Origin: Branchiostoma belcheri
Lineage: Eukaryota; Chordata; Leptocardii; Amphioxiformes; Branchiostomatidae
NCBI RefSeq assembly: GCF_001625305.1
Contig: NW_017802558.1
Span: 635,141-699,140, forward strand
DNA length: 64,000 nt
Direction of reading: 5' to 3'
Shown here: piece after piece, positions 35,443 through 46,673 of the stretch
Numbering within the stretch: the first letter of the stretch is position 1
Layout: every line of letters starts with the position of its first letter
Position numbers and translations under genes: made by a program
Notes under the pieces: model-generated
Told to the model about the DNA's origin: nothing
Database searches by the model: none
Seen by the model: the letters and a program-made list of their open reading frames with translations, nothing else

Positions 35443-38400
35443 GTCTGTATCTTTACAATGTATATCATACCCTGGCCGTGATAACCTTTGATAACGGTGT
35501 TCTGGAGCGGGCCGTACTTTACGGAATAATTCGGACGCATTTCGCCTGTGCCATGTGCATTGCTTTCAAAAATTTGAATACCGGATTTGGCACACCAGCT
35601 TCACAGGCACCTGGTGTGGCAGTAGCTGGCTATTTTACACCGGACAACCTGTTACACCCATACCCAATCTTGCACATTTGTTTGGAGGATCCTCGTTTAA
35701 AGCTTTCTAGTGATGATGCCCCAACTCTGTGGTTGGTGGCAACGAGTTCCACTCCACAATAGTTCTTGGAGTTTTTGAACACCTCAATTCTTGGTTGGTA
35801 ACTCTGATACTTCAAAGCATGACTGTTTCTTGTTTTATTTTAGGGCTGGCATACTTATTAGTGGTTGGTATGTCCACCAGTATAATAGTCATTTTGTATA
35901 TCATGCATCATCTGGACATTTTTTCGTCTGTCTTCCAGGTCAGGGTGAAACGGCAGGCAGAGAAGGTGTCATTGATCGTGGACCAGAAGTACACGTCAAC
36001 TGTGAACACGCCGGTGGGGTTCTACGAACTCAACATCCACAACGGCTTTTACGTGGGCGGGGACGGGACACACCACTCACGCTACCTCAGTTCGTCACAG
36101 CCTTTCCGAGGATGTATTTCCGACGCAACGTTCAACGGCTATAACCTACTTAGCTCCCTTGTGTCGAGCGAGGAAAGGATAGTTTCAGGAGTCACGCCTG
36201 GTTGCAGCAGGGAATTCTTTGTGACGTCAGAAGACCCTATGTCTTTTTTAAGTGACACTTCTTACATTGCCCTGGAAAAGTGGAGTTCGGTAGAGTCAGG
36301 CTCCTTTGAGTGCGTGTTCAAGACCGTCGCCAAGAGTGGGATTTTACTGTACGGCTCGGGTGCGCCACTCAGTTCTGACTTCATCGCGTTGGAACTAAAT
36401 GGAGGTCGGGTGAACATCCTAATGGATAAAGGAAATGGAATGATTGAATTTGCATCCAAGTATTACGTCAGTGACGGAGTATGGCACAGTATAGAATTCA
36501 GATTCACAGCAACCTTCTTCGAGTTGACTATTGACCTGAAGCCGGAAACAATGCAGGTGGACTGGGGAGACAATCGTTACTTGGATTTACTGAGTTACAC
36601 TTTCATCGGAGGCGTAAACACTAACATGCGCTTGTCCGCACGGGGAGATGGTCTGTCGTCGATTTTGGACCGACAAGACAGGGGAGGGTCTTACATTGGT
36701 TGCATGAAAAACCTGAAGGTCAACAAACAAGAGGTCACATTGCGGGACGCACTGGCCACGGAAAGGCTGGACATCGTATGTGCTACCCCCGAGTTTCCAA
36801 CTGTGCCAACGACCGTAATGTCCTCCACAATTTCACAGGAAGAGGCCCGTGCAGAAATTTCCGACAGCTATATGACAATAAATCCTCTTTCTGTGGAAGA
36901 AGGGGGGCGAGCTAGTCTTAGTACTGACAACATCATGATCAACGTTGATCTCAAGAGCATCGGCATTCGCTACTCTGGAGTTCTGATCAAGGTTACAAAA
37001 CCACCAAAGCATGGAAAAATTGGTCAGAATGTTGCTGGAAGGACAGCAAGCCAACAGTTTACCCTGTTGGACCTACAAAACGCTTTTATTTATTACGAGC
37101 ACGATGGAACCGAGACTAGAAAGGACAGGATTCACTTCAGACTGTTCTTTCTAGCCAACGAAGACAAAGTTCCACCCTCCCTGCTCCGCGAGGAGGGGTA
37201 TGTGATAAAGATAGAAGTCACACCAACAAACGATGCCCCCAAAATAAATTTGCCGACAGACAACGTATTCTCACTGATTAAGAACACCAAAAGGACTTTG
37301 ACTCCAGAGGTGTTGTCGGCAGATGATCCAGATTCTGAGTCATCAACACTTGTATTTTCTGTCCTTAACAGTCCTGTACAGCAGGAGGACACTGGTTACT
37401 TGGAACGATCAGACGATCCAGGTGTAAGTATCGACACCTTTACTCAGGAAGACATAAACTTGGGCAAAATATCTTATGTACATCAGGGACCAAAACACTC
37501 GAGGCTGGCCCTACGAGTGAGCGACAAAGAGAAAATTAGTAGTACGGCGGTGTTGCGTATTATCGCGTTAGATCTAGAACTGAAGGAAAAGGTCAACCTG
37601 GGTTTGGAGGTCACCCGTGGAGGCTTCTCTCTCATCACGCCCGACGTTCTGTCGCTCGAAACAAACTCACCAGAACAGGATTACCGGTTAGGTACGACAT
37701 TGTCAGGGCACCACTGCAAGGTGAGCTGCAGAGGTTGCAGTCGGACGGTGTATGGAGACCTGTTACATCCTTCACACAGAAGAACATGCAGAGGAAGAAG
37801 GTTCGATACTACAGTTCGGACCCTCTCCTTGTGGAAAGAAAGTTACCCACGGACAGCTTCGCTTTCACTGCAACCTGTGAGGGGGTGAAAACTGAGGAGT
37901 TTGATTTCAATCTCAGGATACCTCCTGTGAAGATCAAACTGGTACAAAATGAGCAGTTGGTATTAAAACATATCAGGGAGAAAGCACTTTCCAGTAGGAA
38001 TCTCCTGACAGTCCTAGAAAACATCGCCTCGTTTGACCCAGATAATGTTTTCTACACCGTAGTGAAAAATCCAGAGAAGGGAGAACTACAGAGAGTGTTT
38101 GGTAACTCAAAAGAGGTGGTATCAGAAAGGACTAACTTCTCACAACTCGACATAGAAGAAGAAAGAGTGTCCTATGCCCTTGAGAGTACTGTAAGGACAG
38201 AAATAAGTGACTCCTTTGTATTTGAGATTTCTGCATATGGTGCGGTTTCCTCTCTCTTTCAGTTCAATATATCGTACATTCCCGACCGTGACAGTATTTT
38301 TGTAACCAATGCAGGCATGGTTGTATCTGAAGGAGAAGGCAAACTTCTCAAACCCGAGTTTCTTAAAGTCGAAACCTTGAATACTGATAGGTTTCGATAT

Positions 38401-41400
38401 TCCGTAACCAGAGGTCCAAAACATGGGAAGCTTCAGTTGATTGACCCTCAATCGGGGGAGGTCGCCGTAGATAAAGCCCAGAGGTTCACCAACCAGGACA
38501 TTGCCAATCAGGCTGTTTTGTACATCCACGACGATTCAGAAAGCGGCGACGACTCCTTTACTTTCCAAGCAGTCCCTATTGTTGGAACTGCCAAGTCCAC
38601 TTACAATGACACATTCCTGATTACGGTGAAGCTGAAAAATGATCAGGCACCGGAACGCGTCGTGAACAAAGTGGTGCAGGTGGTCACGGGAGGGGAGAAA
38701 CTGATAACGACAAACGAGTTGAAGTATTCAGACCCTGACTCCGGGTATGACGACTCAAAACTTTTGTACTTTCTACTGGGAATTCCCAATGGAGATGTGT
38801 TTTATACCAACGACACAAGCACGTCAATAGTTACATTCTCTCAGCTGGCCTTAGAGCAGAGAAGAGTGATATTCAGGCACAGTGGCTCGTCATATGGCAG
38901 GGGGGTGATCCGTGTAACAGACGGTCAGTTTTACTCTACTGGGCTACTCGAGGTCCGGGCATCAAGCCCGTTCATTTCCATTGTGAACAACACAGGGATT
39001 GTTGTGCAGAAGGGAAATAGATTAGCAATTACATCAGACAATCTGGCTGCCATAACAAACATCAATGCGGGCAGAGATGACATAGTGTATGTAGTCACTT
39101 CTGGCCCTAGAGAGGGCACACTGGACAAGGATGGTAAAAAGGTAACACAGTTCACACAAAGGGATTTATACGAATCAAGGATTGTGTACGAACATTCTGA
39201 CGGCGACGGACTCAGGGATGATTTCAACTTTACTATCAAGGTCAAAGAAACAGAGTTCAAGAGCAGATTCAAGGTCAGAGCCTTCCTGGCAAGTTACCAA
39301 AAGCCACCAAAGGTTGGCACTTTGAAACCCCTTGTCGTAAAAGAAGGAAAGCTGGCAGTTATAACCAGCCAGATCTTGAGTGTGACACATCCGGACAGCA
39401 CTCCACAGGAAATCGTCTTCACTGTTACGGAGGCTCCAAAGTTTGGATACCTGGAGATGATGGAATCCTTCACAGACTTTGACTACCAGGGGGATGAGGC
39501 CACAGCAGAGGAGGAGAGTGAGAGAATGATGACCTTTACACAGCAGGACGTGAATGACGGAAGGTTGCAGTATGTTCAAACCGCCTCCAACCAGCTCTCA
39601 GACAGGTTGGTAGTCACAGGCTATTTAAACTTTAACAAAGTTTAACATCCTCTACAAAAAATGGACATGTTCATGGAACTATACGTTCGCTGTGGCGGCA
39701 AGTGTAGCAAAAAGAATGTCTGCAAATTGTAAACAGTAATGATAAGTGCACAGTACAGGAAATCAAAAATATAAAAGTACCACAAAAAAATCGTGCTTTA
39801 CCATAGTAGTTCTGATACTGTCTGAATGCGGTAAACATTAGTAATGTATTAGCATGGCGTCAATCTATGCCAACAGTATTGCCTTTCCTGACAGTGATAT
39901 GTTCACTAAGGAATATGATGGGCTATTATAGGAGTACAGTGGGCATTGATTGAACTTGTGTTGTTTCTAGGTTTGTCCTGGATGTGTCCAACGGGATCCT
40001 GACGTCACGAGACCTGGTGTTTGAAGTGGAGATTGTTCCCAAGCTGGTGCCAGTCGAAGTGCACAACTTCACCATCCTGGAGGGCGCGTCCACCCCACTG
40101 GTGGAGAACATCATCAGGGTGTCCAACAGGCACTTTGTGGGACTGGCCTGGGTGTACGAGTTGTTGGAGGGACCATCCAGCGGCCAGATCGAGAGTACAA
40201 GAGGACCTGGAGTGGCCCTGAGGAGTTTTACCAGTGATCAGGTACAGACTAGCTCATAACGGATGGAAAACATGTGCAAATGTTCATATAGAATACAACA
40301 CAGCGTATTCCGTATCATACAAGGTAGCAGCCCGACTGTGAGTCGGATCGCCTGATTGCCGAAGGCCGGAGTGAGATCCGACCCAAGGGAGGGCTGGGAC
40401 CGAGGGTAATGGGGAATACCCGGTGTTGTATTTCATTTATGTCATACCCACCCGAGAAAATGCGCCTTTTTATGCAAAATGTGCCAATATTTGGTGTCCC
40501 TAAACAAAAAAAATCCAACTACCTCAATTCCAACATCCTAATCAGGTATTCCCAGTTTGGAAAGTGGCAACGCAACTCAGGCAAAACGTGTTTGAATTAT
40601 TCAGGATGTCTATATAGTCAGTCAAAGCTTCAAGCCACTTTTGAAATACCTTGTGCAAAGTATCAGTATCATGTTAAAACATGGAGGTGGTTTTATAGAT
40701 CAGCAGATCAAAGAGAGGAGACTAATTTTTCTGTTGTATCTTACAGTCAGCCCTTCATCTAGATAGTAAAAAAATGTCCTAACAGGAATATTTTAGAGTT
40801 ATAGGCATATTGTGTTTCCATCGCAACACTTTCACTGCATTTTTTGATTGGGGGGCAAACAGACGTGTCCAGTTGACGTTGATTCAGGGTATCATTATCC
40901 TAATGGTCCTGTAAATGAAGGTGTGAGGGGAGGGTCAGTGATTAGGGTCGGCCTTATTGGCTTCTACCTGCTGCCATCAAGGCAACAACGACACAAGATT
41001 CACTGTGCTACAGGAAAGGTCGATGTCAAGACCTTGGGATTAGCATTTATATGGACAGCATGCATCGATAAAAGGTGCAGGGAAAGTCTGTATAGTTTGT
41101 AAATTGCTACTTGTGTCAGAATGTTGGACAACAGTGATGGTCTCTTGATGCGCTGCCTGTTGCCTGGGCATTGGAGCCGTATTGAAAATCATTCTATGCG
41201 CATACGTGGGTATTATATAGAAAGGCTGAACTTTTCAACTCTGTCATGTTGAAGCCTGACAGGCATATTATAGTCCTGTTCTATTTTTATGTCCTCCCTT
41301 TATTGGATACAAGACAAGACATGCAATGACGGAAGATTATGACATGGGGTGTTCAGAAGTGTGTGTGTGCATGTGTACTACATTTGATCTCCAGAAGTTC

Positions 41401-42007
41401 ACATATTATGTATGATATTTATGCTACAGGTACACCCATGAAAGTTGTAGCGAAGATGACTTTTACTTGCAGGTTAAATAGTCTATCACCTGACACAGCT
41501 CAATTTTAATTGTGATACGCATTTGATTGAACTTGCATTATATTGTATGAAGAGGCAAATAGAAGGTAATTTTCATTGATTCTGATTGGTGATCTCACTG
41601 TTTATCACGACTTTGTTTTGTTGTTATTCAGGTGAGGAAGCAGTTTGTGTTCTATGTGCACGACGGGGCGGACACGCTCCGTGACCAGTTCACCATCCGT
41701 GCCAACGCCACCGACGGCAGCACCTACAGCCTCCCGTACACCGTCTACGTCACGGTCACTCCCGTCAACGACGCCACCCCACAAGTCGTGGTCAACAACG
41801 GGCTGAGCGTGTGGGAGGGCTCCGTCACCGTGGTCACCACGGACGACCTGAGCGCCACCGACGCGGACTCCTCGGACGAGAACGTCGTGTTTGAGATCAC
41901 GACGCCAAACAACGGGCGCATGGCGCTGAGATCCAAGCCTTGGCGGGAGATTTTGAACTTCACACAGGCGCTCCTGGAAAGGGAAGAAATCGTGTTTGTT
42001 CACACAG
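35198..42007 (+). CDS. CSPG4: CSPG4/NG2-like transmembrane proteoglycan gene, partial (four coding exons)
   Basis: Overall gene model: exons 35198-35442, 35939-39605, 39971-40241 and 41632-42007. By family knowledge CSPG4/NG2 is a type I cell-surface chondroitin sulfate proteoglycan that binds matrix collagens and growth factors and signals through a short PDZ-binding tail. The translation shows two laminin-G domains, then about ten CSPG repeats with the recurring features FTQ-x-DI, YxHDG and a DxFxF strand. The order and several linker phrases (ASFYG near the N-terminus, WEGS and DATDxDS near 41.8 kb) follow human CSPG4 as I recall it. Phases are consistent: exon 2 starts and exon 4 starts at phase 0, while exon 2 to 3 splits an Arg codon. 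About 1,520 codons are visible against roughly 2,320 residues in human CSPG4, so the last repeats, membrane segment and tail are missing here. Exon 2 contains a one-base frameshift. FRAS1/FREM proteins also have CSPG repeats but lack this N-terminal LamG pair. Confidence 0.9.
35443..35938 (+). other. CSPG4-like intron between visible exons 1 and 2
   Basis: Runs from donor GTCTGT to an acceptor preceded by TTTTTTCGTCTGTCTTCCAG. An open frame happens to run through much of it in phase with exon 2 (35729 onward), but that stretch has no LamG-like character, and removing it joins two halves of a LamG domain precisely. Confidence 0.85.
35939..39605 (+). CDS. CSPG4: CSPG4-like exon 2: end of LamG1, LamG2 and CSPG repeats 1 to 8
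   Basis: A very large exon of 3,667 bases. Order: LamG1 second half to about 36170 (VGGDG, FRGCISDATFNG, then GC); LamG2 about 36262-36780 (FECVFKTVAKSGILLYGSG, DGVWHSIEF, GSYIGCMKNLKVN, closing Cys); a short linker; then CSPG repeats starting near 36875, 37261, 37591, 37930, 38296, 38650, 38970 and 39310, the last finished by the next exon. Typical features are FTLLDLQ/YYEHDGTE, FTQEDINLG/YVHQG and FTNQDI/YIHDDSE. Potential N-glycosylation sequons include NDT (twice), NIS and NFT. Two open frames overlap at 37735-37888; homology passes from the first to the second near 37687, so one base appears missing. With it restored the exon ends in phase 2 and exon 3 supplies the completing G. The C-terminal half has lower GC than exons 1 and 4. 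Confidence 0.92.
37685..37691 (+). other. Apparent one-base deletion (frameshift) in CSPG4-like exon 2
   Basis: The upstream frame reads ...SPEQDYR at 37664-37687. The downstream frame reads VRYDIVRAPLQGELQ from about 37687. Both fit a single CSPG repeat (third), so one nucleotide seems to be missing between the CGG codon and the following TTAGG. An intron cannot explain it: the only nearby GT...AG pair would be about 20 bases long and would remove conserved residues. Sequencing or assembly error, or a real null allele, are both possible. Confidence 0.85.
39606..39970 (+). other. CSPG4-like intron 2 containing a MITE
   Basis: Donor is ACAG|GTTGGT and the acceptor ends TTGTTTCTAG. Splicing gives SD-R-FVLDVSNG, the expected closing strand of a CSPG repeat. 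Most of the intron is one decayed copy of the 210-bp dispersed element (39651-39806). Confidence 0.85.
39651..39806 (+). mobile_element. Tc1/mariner-like MITE (family T), copy 9, within CSPG4-like intron 2
   Basis: Starts inside the element (AAAATGGACATGTTCATGG) and keeps the core GGCGGCAAGTGTAGCAAAAA and a degraded right end (TCGTGCTTTACCATAG). Confidence 0.88.
39971..40241 (+). CDS. CSPG4: CSPG4-like exon 3: end of CSPG repeat 8 and first part of repeat 9
   Basis: 271 bases; the first G completes an Arg codon from exon 2. Translation reads FVLDVSNGILTSRDLVFEV..., then PVEVHNFTILEGAS, VYELLEGPSSGQIE and SFTSDQ. HNFTILEG matches the start of a CSPG repeat and contains an N-glycosylation sequon. 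The donor is CAG|GTACAG. Joining to exon 4 gives SFTSDQ-VRKQFVFYVHDG, the classic middle of a CSPG repeat, so the junction is secure by domain logic. Confidence 0.9.
40242..41631 (+). other. CSPG4-like intron 3
   Basis: 1,390 bases from GTACAG to an acceptor preceded by TTTGTTTTGTTGTTATTCAG. Its first third holds a foldback repeat (40288-40440). I see no coding or RNA gene in the rest. Confidence 0.85.
40288..40440. repeat. Foldback-type repeat in CSPG4-like intron 3
   Basis: GAATACAACACAGCGTATTC at the left and GGGAATACCCGGTGTTGTAT at the right are inverted-related; the interior contains inverted GTCGGATC/GATCCGAC. Sequence beyond it (TATGTCATACCCACCCGAGA) also occurs at 53266-53285, so a larger dispersed family is involved. 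Confidence 0.7.
41632..42007 (+). CDS. CSPG4: CSPG4-like exon 4: end of CSPG repeat 9 and most of repeat 10
   Basis: 376 bases, starting at phase 0 and ending one base into a codon. Translation reads VRKQFVFYVHDGADTLRDQF..., VTVTPVNDATPQVV, NNGLSVWEGS, DATDADSSDENVVFEI-like sequence, FTQALLEREEIVFVHTG. The last repeat is cut before its DxFxF strand, so more exons must follow. The donor is CACACAG|GTAAGAT at 42008. The exon is very GC-rich at third positions. Its last roughly 37 bases and the start of the intron are repeated three more times downstream. Confidence 0.92.
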
Positions 42008-42722
42008 GTAAGATACATTGTACTCGCTCTCTTTGAAGCTGGAATTTTTATATTACATAACATACTATTATGAATGGTAGTTGAGCTATACTGAGCTATA
42101 TGTTTACATCTGAAGTGATGTTTTAACCATTAATGTTGGATAGTTCTAAGTTGTTTCTCTCCTGGAAAGGGTAGAAATTGTGTTTGTTCACACAGGTAAG
42201 ATACACACACTCTCTGAAGTTGGAATTTCTATATTAAATTTATTTATATGACATCATTATGTATGGTAGTTGAGCTACACTGTACTACACTGAAGAGTGA
42301 TGTTTTAACCATTAATGTTTGATAAGTCTAAGTTGTTTCTCTCCTTTATGTTTGTTCACACAGGTAAGATACACGCTCGCTCTGAAGCTAGAATTTCTAT
42401 ATTCTCTTATGACATAATTACATTGTATGACTAGTAGTTGAGCTACATTGTATACTGAGCTAGCTATGTTTAGATCTAAGCTTTCTGAAGTAATGTTTTA
42501 ACAATTAATGTTTGATGCTGCTCAGTTCTTTCTCTCCTGGAAAGGGGAGAAATTGTGTCTGTTCACACAAGTAGGATACACACTCTCTCTGAAGCCGGAA
42601 TTTTTGTATTATAATGACATGATTATGAATGGTAGTGGAGCTATACTAAGATAGCTATGTATACATCTGAAGTGATGTTTTAATCATTAATGTTTGATAC
42701 TTCTCATCAGTTCTTTTCAGCC
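41971..42722 (+). repeat. Four-copy tandem array duplicating an exon end and its splice donor
   Basis: Units start at 41971, 42159, 42341 and 42534 (periods 188, 182, 193). Each begins with a version of CTCCTGGAAAGGGAAGAAAT and continues through TTTGTTCACACAG|GTAAGAT into a shared intron stretch ending ...TTAATGTTTGATA. Copy 1 overlaps the true exon end. Copies 2 and 3 keep CACACAG|GTAAGA (donors at 42196 and 42364). Copy 4 is altered to CACACAA|GTAGGA (42571). Copies 2 and 4 still read LER-x-EIV-x-VHT in the exon frame. Confidence 0.93.
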
Positions 42723-43317
42723 AACTGCAACTGTATCAGCAGTGTTTTTGATTAAATGTAGTTAGTTGATTTTTTGCACTTCAAAAGTGGTCACACAAGC
42801 ACCACTGAAAGTTTGATCACCAAGGTTATGTTTTGCACACGCAATGATGCACTCTACAGTCCTCTGAAAGGTGATATGTTTCTGCCTTCCATGTGTTAAT
42901 ATTAACACTTTCATGTTCAATATTTATTCCTTTACCTCGACCTTCATGGGGGCTCAAAAAGTACATGTTGGACTGCTTTTACATAAGGTGAAGGGGCTGC
43001 CCCAAGAGCGAAAATGCTTTTATTGAACTCTACTCTTTTCCCTGCTGAGGCAGCTATGGATAAATATACACCACATTTTGTATTCAATGAGATATGATTG
43101 ATGAAACTGGGGCAGGGATGGGGTCAAAAGTAAGTTTGGTGCACTCCTGTCAAGGTTTTAGCCTTGAACTTTGGCACGTCTACTTGTCCTTGGTCAGGCC
43201 GTGCACATGTTGGCATCAGGATATAGTAATCCACAGAGTGTTAGTATCTAACAATCTAAGAGAAGCACTGTTATTATGTACATCGTGTCTAGAATACTTC
43301 TTTACAAACATCAGTGA
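42723..43317. other. No exon recognised
   Basis: The next CSPG4 exon, expected to encode the closing strand of repeat 10, is not here. No other feature. Confidence 0.5.
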
Positions 43318-43615
43318 GGCCACAACAATTTAATTTGTTGGTTCTTGGATATTTTATCTGAAAAAAATATGAAGCGACAAAACAGGTGAAGGCACCCTGT
43401 GGTAGCCTGAAATGTTGTAGGAGCCATGAAGTCAACGTATAGATGTACACGTATGTACTTATAGGCTGGGTTATAACTCATACTATGAATTTTGAACTTT
43501 TAATAAAAATGGAAATATGAGCAATATGAGTTGATTCAGAAACTAATTTTTTTTGGAAAATCAGAAAGAACTGAAGTGGCAAATCTGAGAACCAATTGCT
43601 AAAATTGGTGTGGCC
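43318..43615. mobile_element. Harbinger-like MITE, family A, copy 3
   Basis: GGCCACAACAATTTAATTTG at the left and AAAATTGGTGTGGCC followed by TAA at the right; internal deletion relative to copies 1 and 2. Confidence 0.87.
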
Positions 43616-44059
43616 TAAAGGAGTATCCCACCCTTTTCTAGTTGTGCAGTTGCCCTTAGTCACCTGGTAGAGTGCCTCACGAGGTGTTGAATGTTAGTGC
43701 TGGGTAATGTCAGACCCTTTCAGAGGTCAGAGCCAAGTTTAACACCAGGCAGAGACACTGTATATCTTAAGAAGTGAACTTGAGATGATACATGTAAACA
43801 GACCAGGTGAAAAATGAGGTGGCCACAGATGTGTAATGGAAGTCAGCTGGAAGCCACACCTGTCTTCACCGTGGGAGTGGGGAGGGGGGCATGTATGTCA
43901 TGAGGGATGAGGGTAATACAATCATGTATATGGGCCAATCATCTCGCTATCACCAGTATGAACCAAAAAGAATTCATCTGAGATCTGATGACAGCTGGCG
44001 GCCAAAGGGAGTATACATGACGTGTTTGTGGAGGTTTATTGCAACATAATTGTGTTACA

Positions 44060-44281
44060 AAGAGCTACGTGAATGAGTGAGTGATTGAGTGAGTGAGTGT
44101 TGTGAAATTGGTAGTTATGTGTGAAGTTCAAAACTGTGTGTGCGTGTGCGCATGCATGCGTACATTTGAAGTGAGTGAGTGTTGTACAAATTGGTATCTT
44201 ATGTAAGAAGTTCAAAGCTGTGTGTGTGTGCGCATGCCTGCGTACATTTGTACATACATGTATGTGCGTGCATGTTGTACA

Positions 44282-44312
<31 letters not shown>

Positions 44313-44325
44313 ATAAGTGCATACA
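44060..44325 (+). repeat. Minisatellite and GT microsatellite cluster
   Basis: A unit of about 90 bp (GAGTGAGTGTTGT, AATTGGTA, GAAGTTCAAA, GTGTGTG, GCATGC, TGCGTACATTTG) occurs twice, followed by a pure (GT)n run at 44285-44311. Confidence 0.9.
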
Positions 44326-44764
44326 TATGTGTGTATGATTTTGACAGATACTTAGTAACTGGAAAGACAATGACAATTCTTGTACTTGCATAATTATAGA
44401 TTTCTGTTTTCTTTACTTTGCTTGGTCATTTGTTGAAATGTAAAGCATGCTCTGAGCCATCTTTAAACAGATGAAAACCACCTTAAGTCTGACCTTGGAT
44501 ATTATAACTGAAGACAGGTGCATGGGATGGTAATTTGAGTGTATAAAATTGAGTGATATACATTATGAAAGCAATTTAATTTGCCTCCCGTTGGTTGATT
44601 ACCTTCAGTCGTGTGTATAACATGTCATGAGATCAATCACCATAACACTTTTATTGTCACAGAAGAGTTGCCTAATATTAGTTATTAGCAAAGTTAGTAG
44701 AGCACGTGAATATTTTTTATGTTGAACCAAGCATTTTGGAGCTGATTCAGAACCTGAATCTTTT

Positions 44765-44848
44765 CTTGTTTTCTTTTTTCACAAATCAGAAAAAAATTAA
44801 GTGACCAAATCCGAGAATTGATTAAATTAGTGTGGCCCTATTAATTTA
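44765..44848 (+). mobile_element. Harbinger-like MITE family A, 3' fragment
   Basis: AAATCAGAAAAAAATTAAGT and AAATCCGAGAATTGATTAAA then TTAGTGTGGCCCTA match the right end of family A. Confidence 0.75.
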
Positions 44849-45484
44849 TCCTTATTTTAGCCTATTGAATGGGGATGAACACTACATGTTTGTCTATTGT
44901 AGAAGTTATCTGCTGTTACAGGTACTGTACTAAATTGTACGAGTGAATGTTTTGCACTGTTGGGAAAGTAGCTAATGATAGACTATTGATCGATCTTTAT
45001 CATTACCTACATGTACATCCACATAAATTTTATGTTCAGTCAAGTGGGTAATGTGAAGTTTGTTTTAGAATCATGGGCGGAATTAATTCAATAGCATCTA
45101 TCTTCTAGCATACATCTATCTTCAAGTTGTTCATATTTCATGCAGGCACCGCCTAACTTTCTGTACCAATTGACCTCATTATGTCCACAGGATGGATTCT
45201 CCCTCTGTGGTATCTGATCATTCTCCTTACAGATTCTTCCCAACGGTGAAAGAATTTTCCAGTAAATCTTTTTTTATCAGTCCTCGCAGAGAAGTGTATT
45301 GGAATACTTTAAGCCAAGCCTGTCGCCTGTCTATTCTGCATCAGTATTGGTATATTTATCACAGTGTGGAGTAGATGTTCATTCAGGCTTTAAAGAGTAA
45401 TGTTGTCTCACCAGATGAGTGGAGAGCCAGCCATTGATTGGTTGACAGGAATGACCTGTGGATTCTTCAAATTTGCTCCTCATC

Positions 45485-45702
45485 TACCGTAAATCACTAT
45501 GTTTGCGGTAGCAAAGTTCGCGGTCTGAGAAAAATGGACATGTTTGCAAAACTACATTGTATTTATACCTGTTTGTGGTGGTGGCAGGTGCAGCAAAAAA
45601 AGTCGGCAAATTATTTGTTCACAGTATTATGATAAGCTCGTGGTACAAAAGTGACCACGAAAACTGCGAATATAAAAGTACAGCAAAAAATTACTTATAG
45701 TA
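45485..45702 (+). mobile_element. Tc1/mariner-like MITE (family T), copy 10
   Basis: TACCGTAAATCACTATG at the left, core GTGGTGGCAGGTGCAGC and AAAGTCGGCAAATTATTTG, right end TTACTTATAGTA. Confidence 0.92.
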
Positions 45703-46670
45703 TTCATGAACACTGAACTCCCAGCTCTACATGTACATTTGTAGGGACATGTATTTCGTACACTACATTGTTCTGTATAATTTCCTTGGTACAGTGTAAA
45801 AAGTGCTCTTCGTATCATACTCACTGTAGCCTTTTACAGTATCAGCCACAGTCCAACCTCTGTGAAGCCATTCCAAAGTGTAGTGCAAGTGATGGGAGTA
45901 ACTGTTGTACCTCTGAATTACATGTGTATGTGCACTCTCGCACTGTGCACTGAACTATTGACTATAGTATAGTATAGGAGACAAGATGGGCTACGTAAGA
46001 GTTAAAAAAAAAAAGTTCTAAAACATCGATAAGTTTGTATGAGTTATACAAAAAAATTTGTTCTTGAGTCAAACAAACAACATTGAATGTAACCTCTAGC
46101 TAGCTGTGAGTGACAAACTTCTAGATTGACTGCTTTAAACCTGAGTCACATGAGGTCTGATTCAAATGACTGTGACTGAAAATGCCTAACCAGGCATGAC
46201 TTTCCTCTGCTTATCTCAGTTCCACTTCACTGCAACTGCCTAACTGTGTGTTGTCATCTTTATTTGCAAGTGGCAGAAGCCTGCAAGTGTCCTGTTAGAT
46301 TAACAAAACCAGTTAGGTGAAAAGCTGTGAAGTTCTGGGAACTAAAAGCTATTACTGAAGCTGGTAGTGCTGTGCCCCCTAACACCAGTTACTGGTACTG
46401 CATGTTACATGTTCAAGTTGAAGGTCTTGTTCCAAGTGCGTTTTAGCTTCTATGCTAGTGATATCAGTACAGGAGCCCAAAAGAATAAGATAATTTGTCA
46501 AGTCAAGCATTAAAGCTGTGATGTTCAGCAGACATGTAGATAAGAAGAGCTGATAAAGTTGAAGAAAATTTTAGCAACTGCCTACCATTAAATATTGTCT
46601 CCATACCCATGAACAAAGGAACACATCAATGTACAAATAATATGTATGCCATCCACAAATTCTTTCTGAT
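45703..46670. other. No gene recognised
   Basis: Unassigned sequence. Confidence 0.5.
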
Positions 46671-46673
46671 ACA

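Noticed and set aside
35729..35938. Open frame running in phase into CSPG4-like exon 2, as if coding began at 35729
   Set aside because: It lacks LamG character, ends in a pyrimidine tract plus AG, and removing it joins WHE to VRVKRQ to complete LamG1.
37687..37706. A 20-base intron to explain the frame change
   Set aside because: Too short for animal splicing and it would delete residues that match the CSPG repeat; a one-base indel is simpler.
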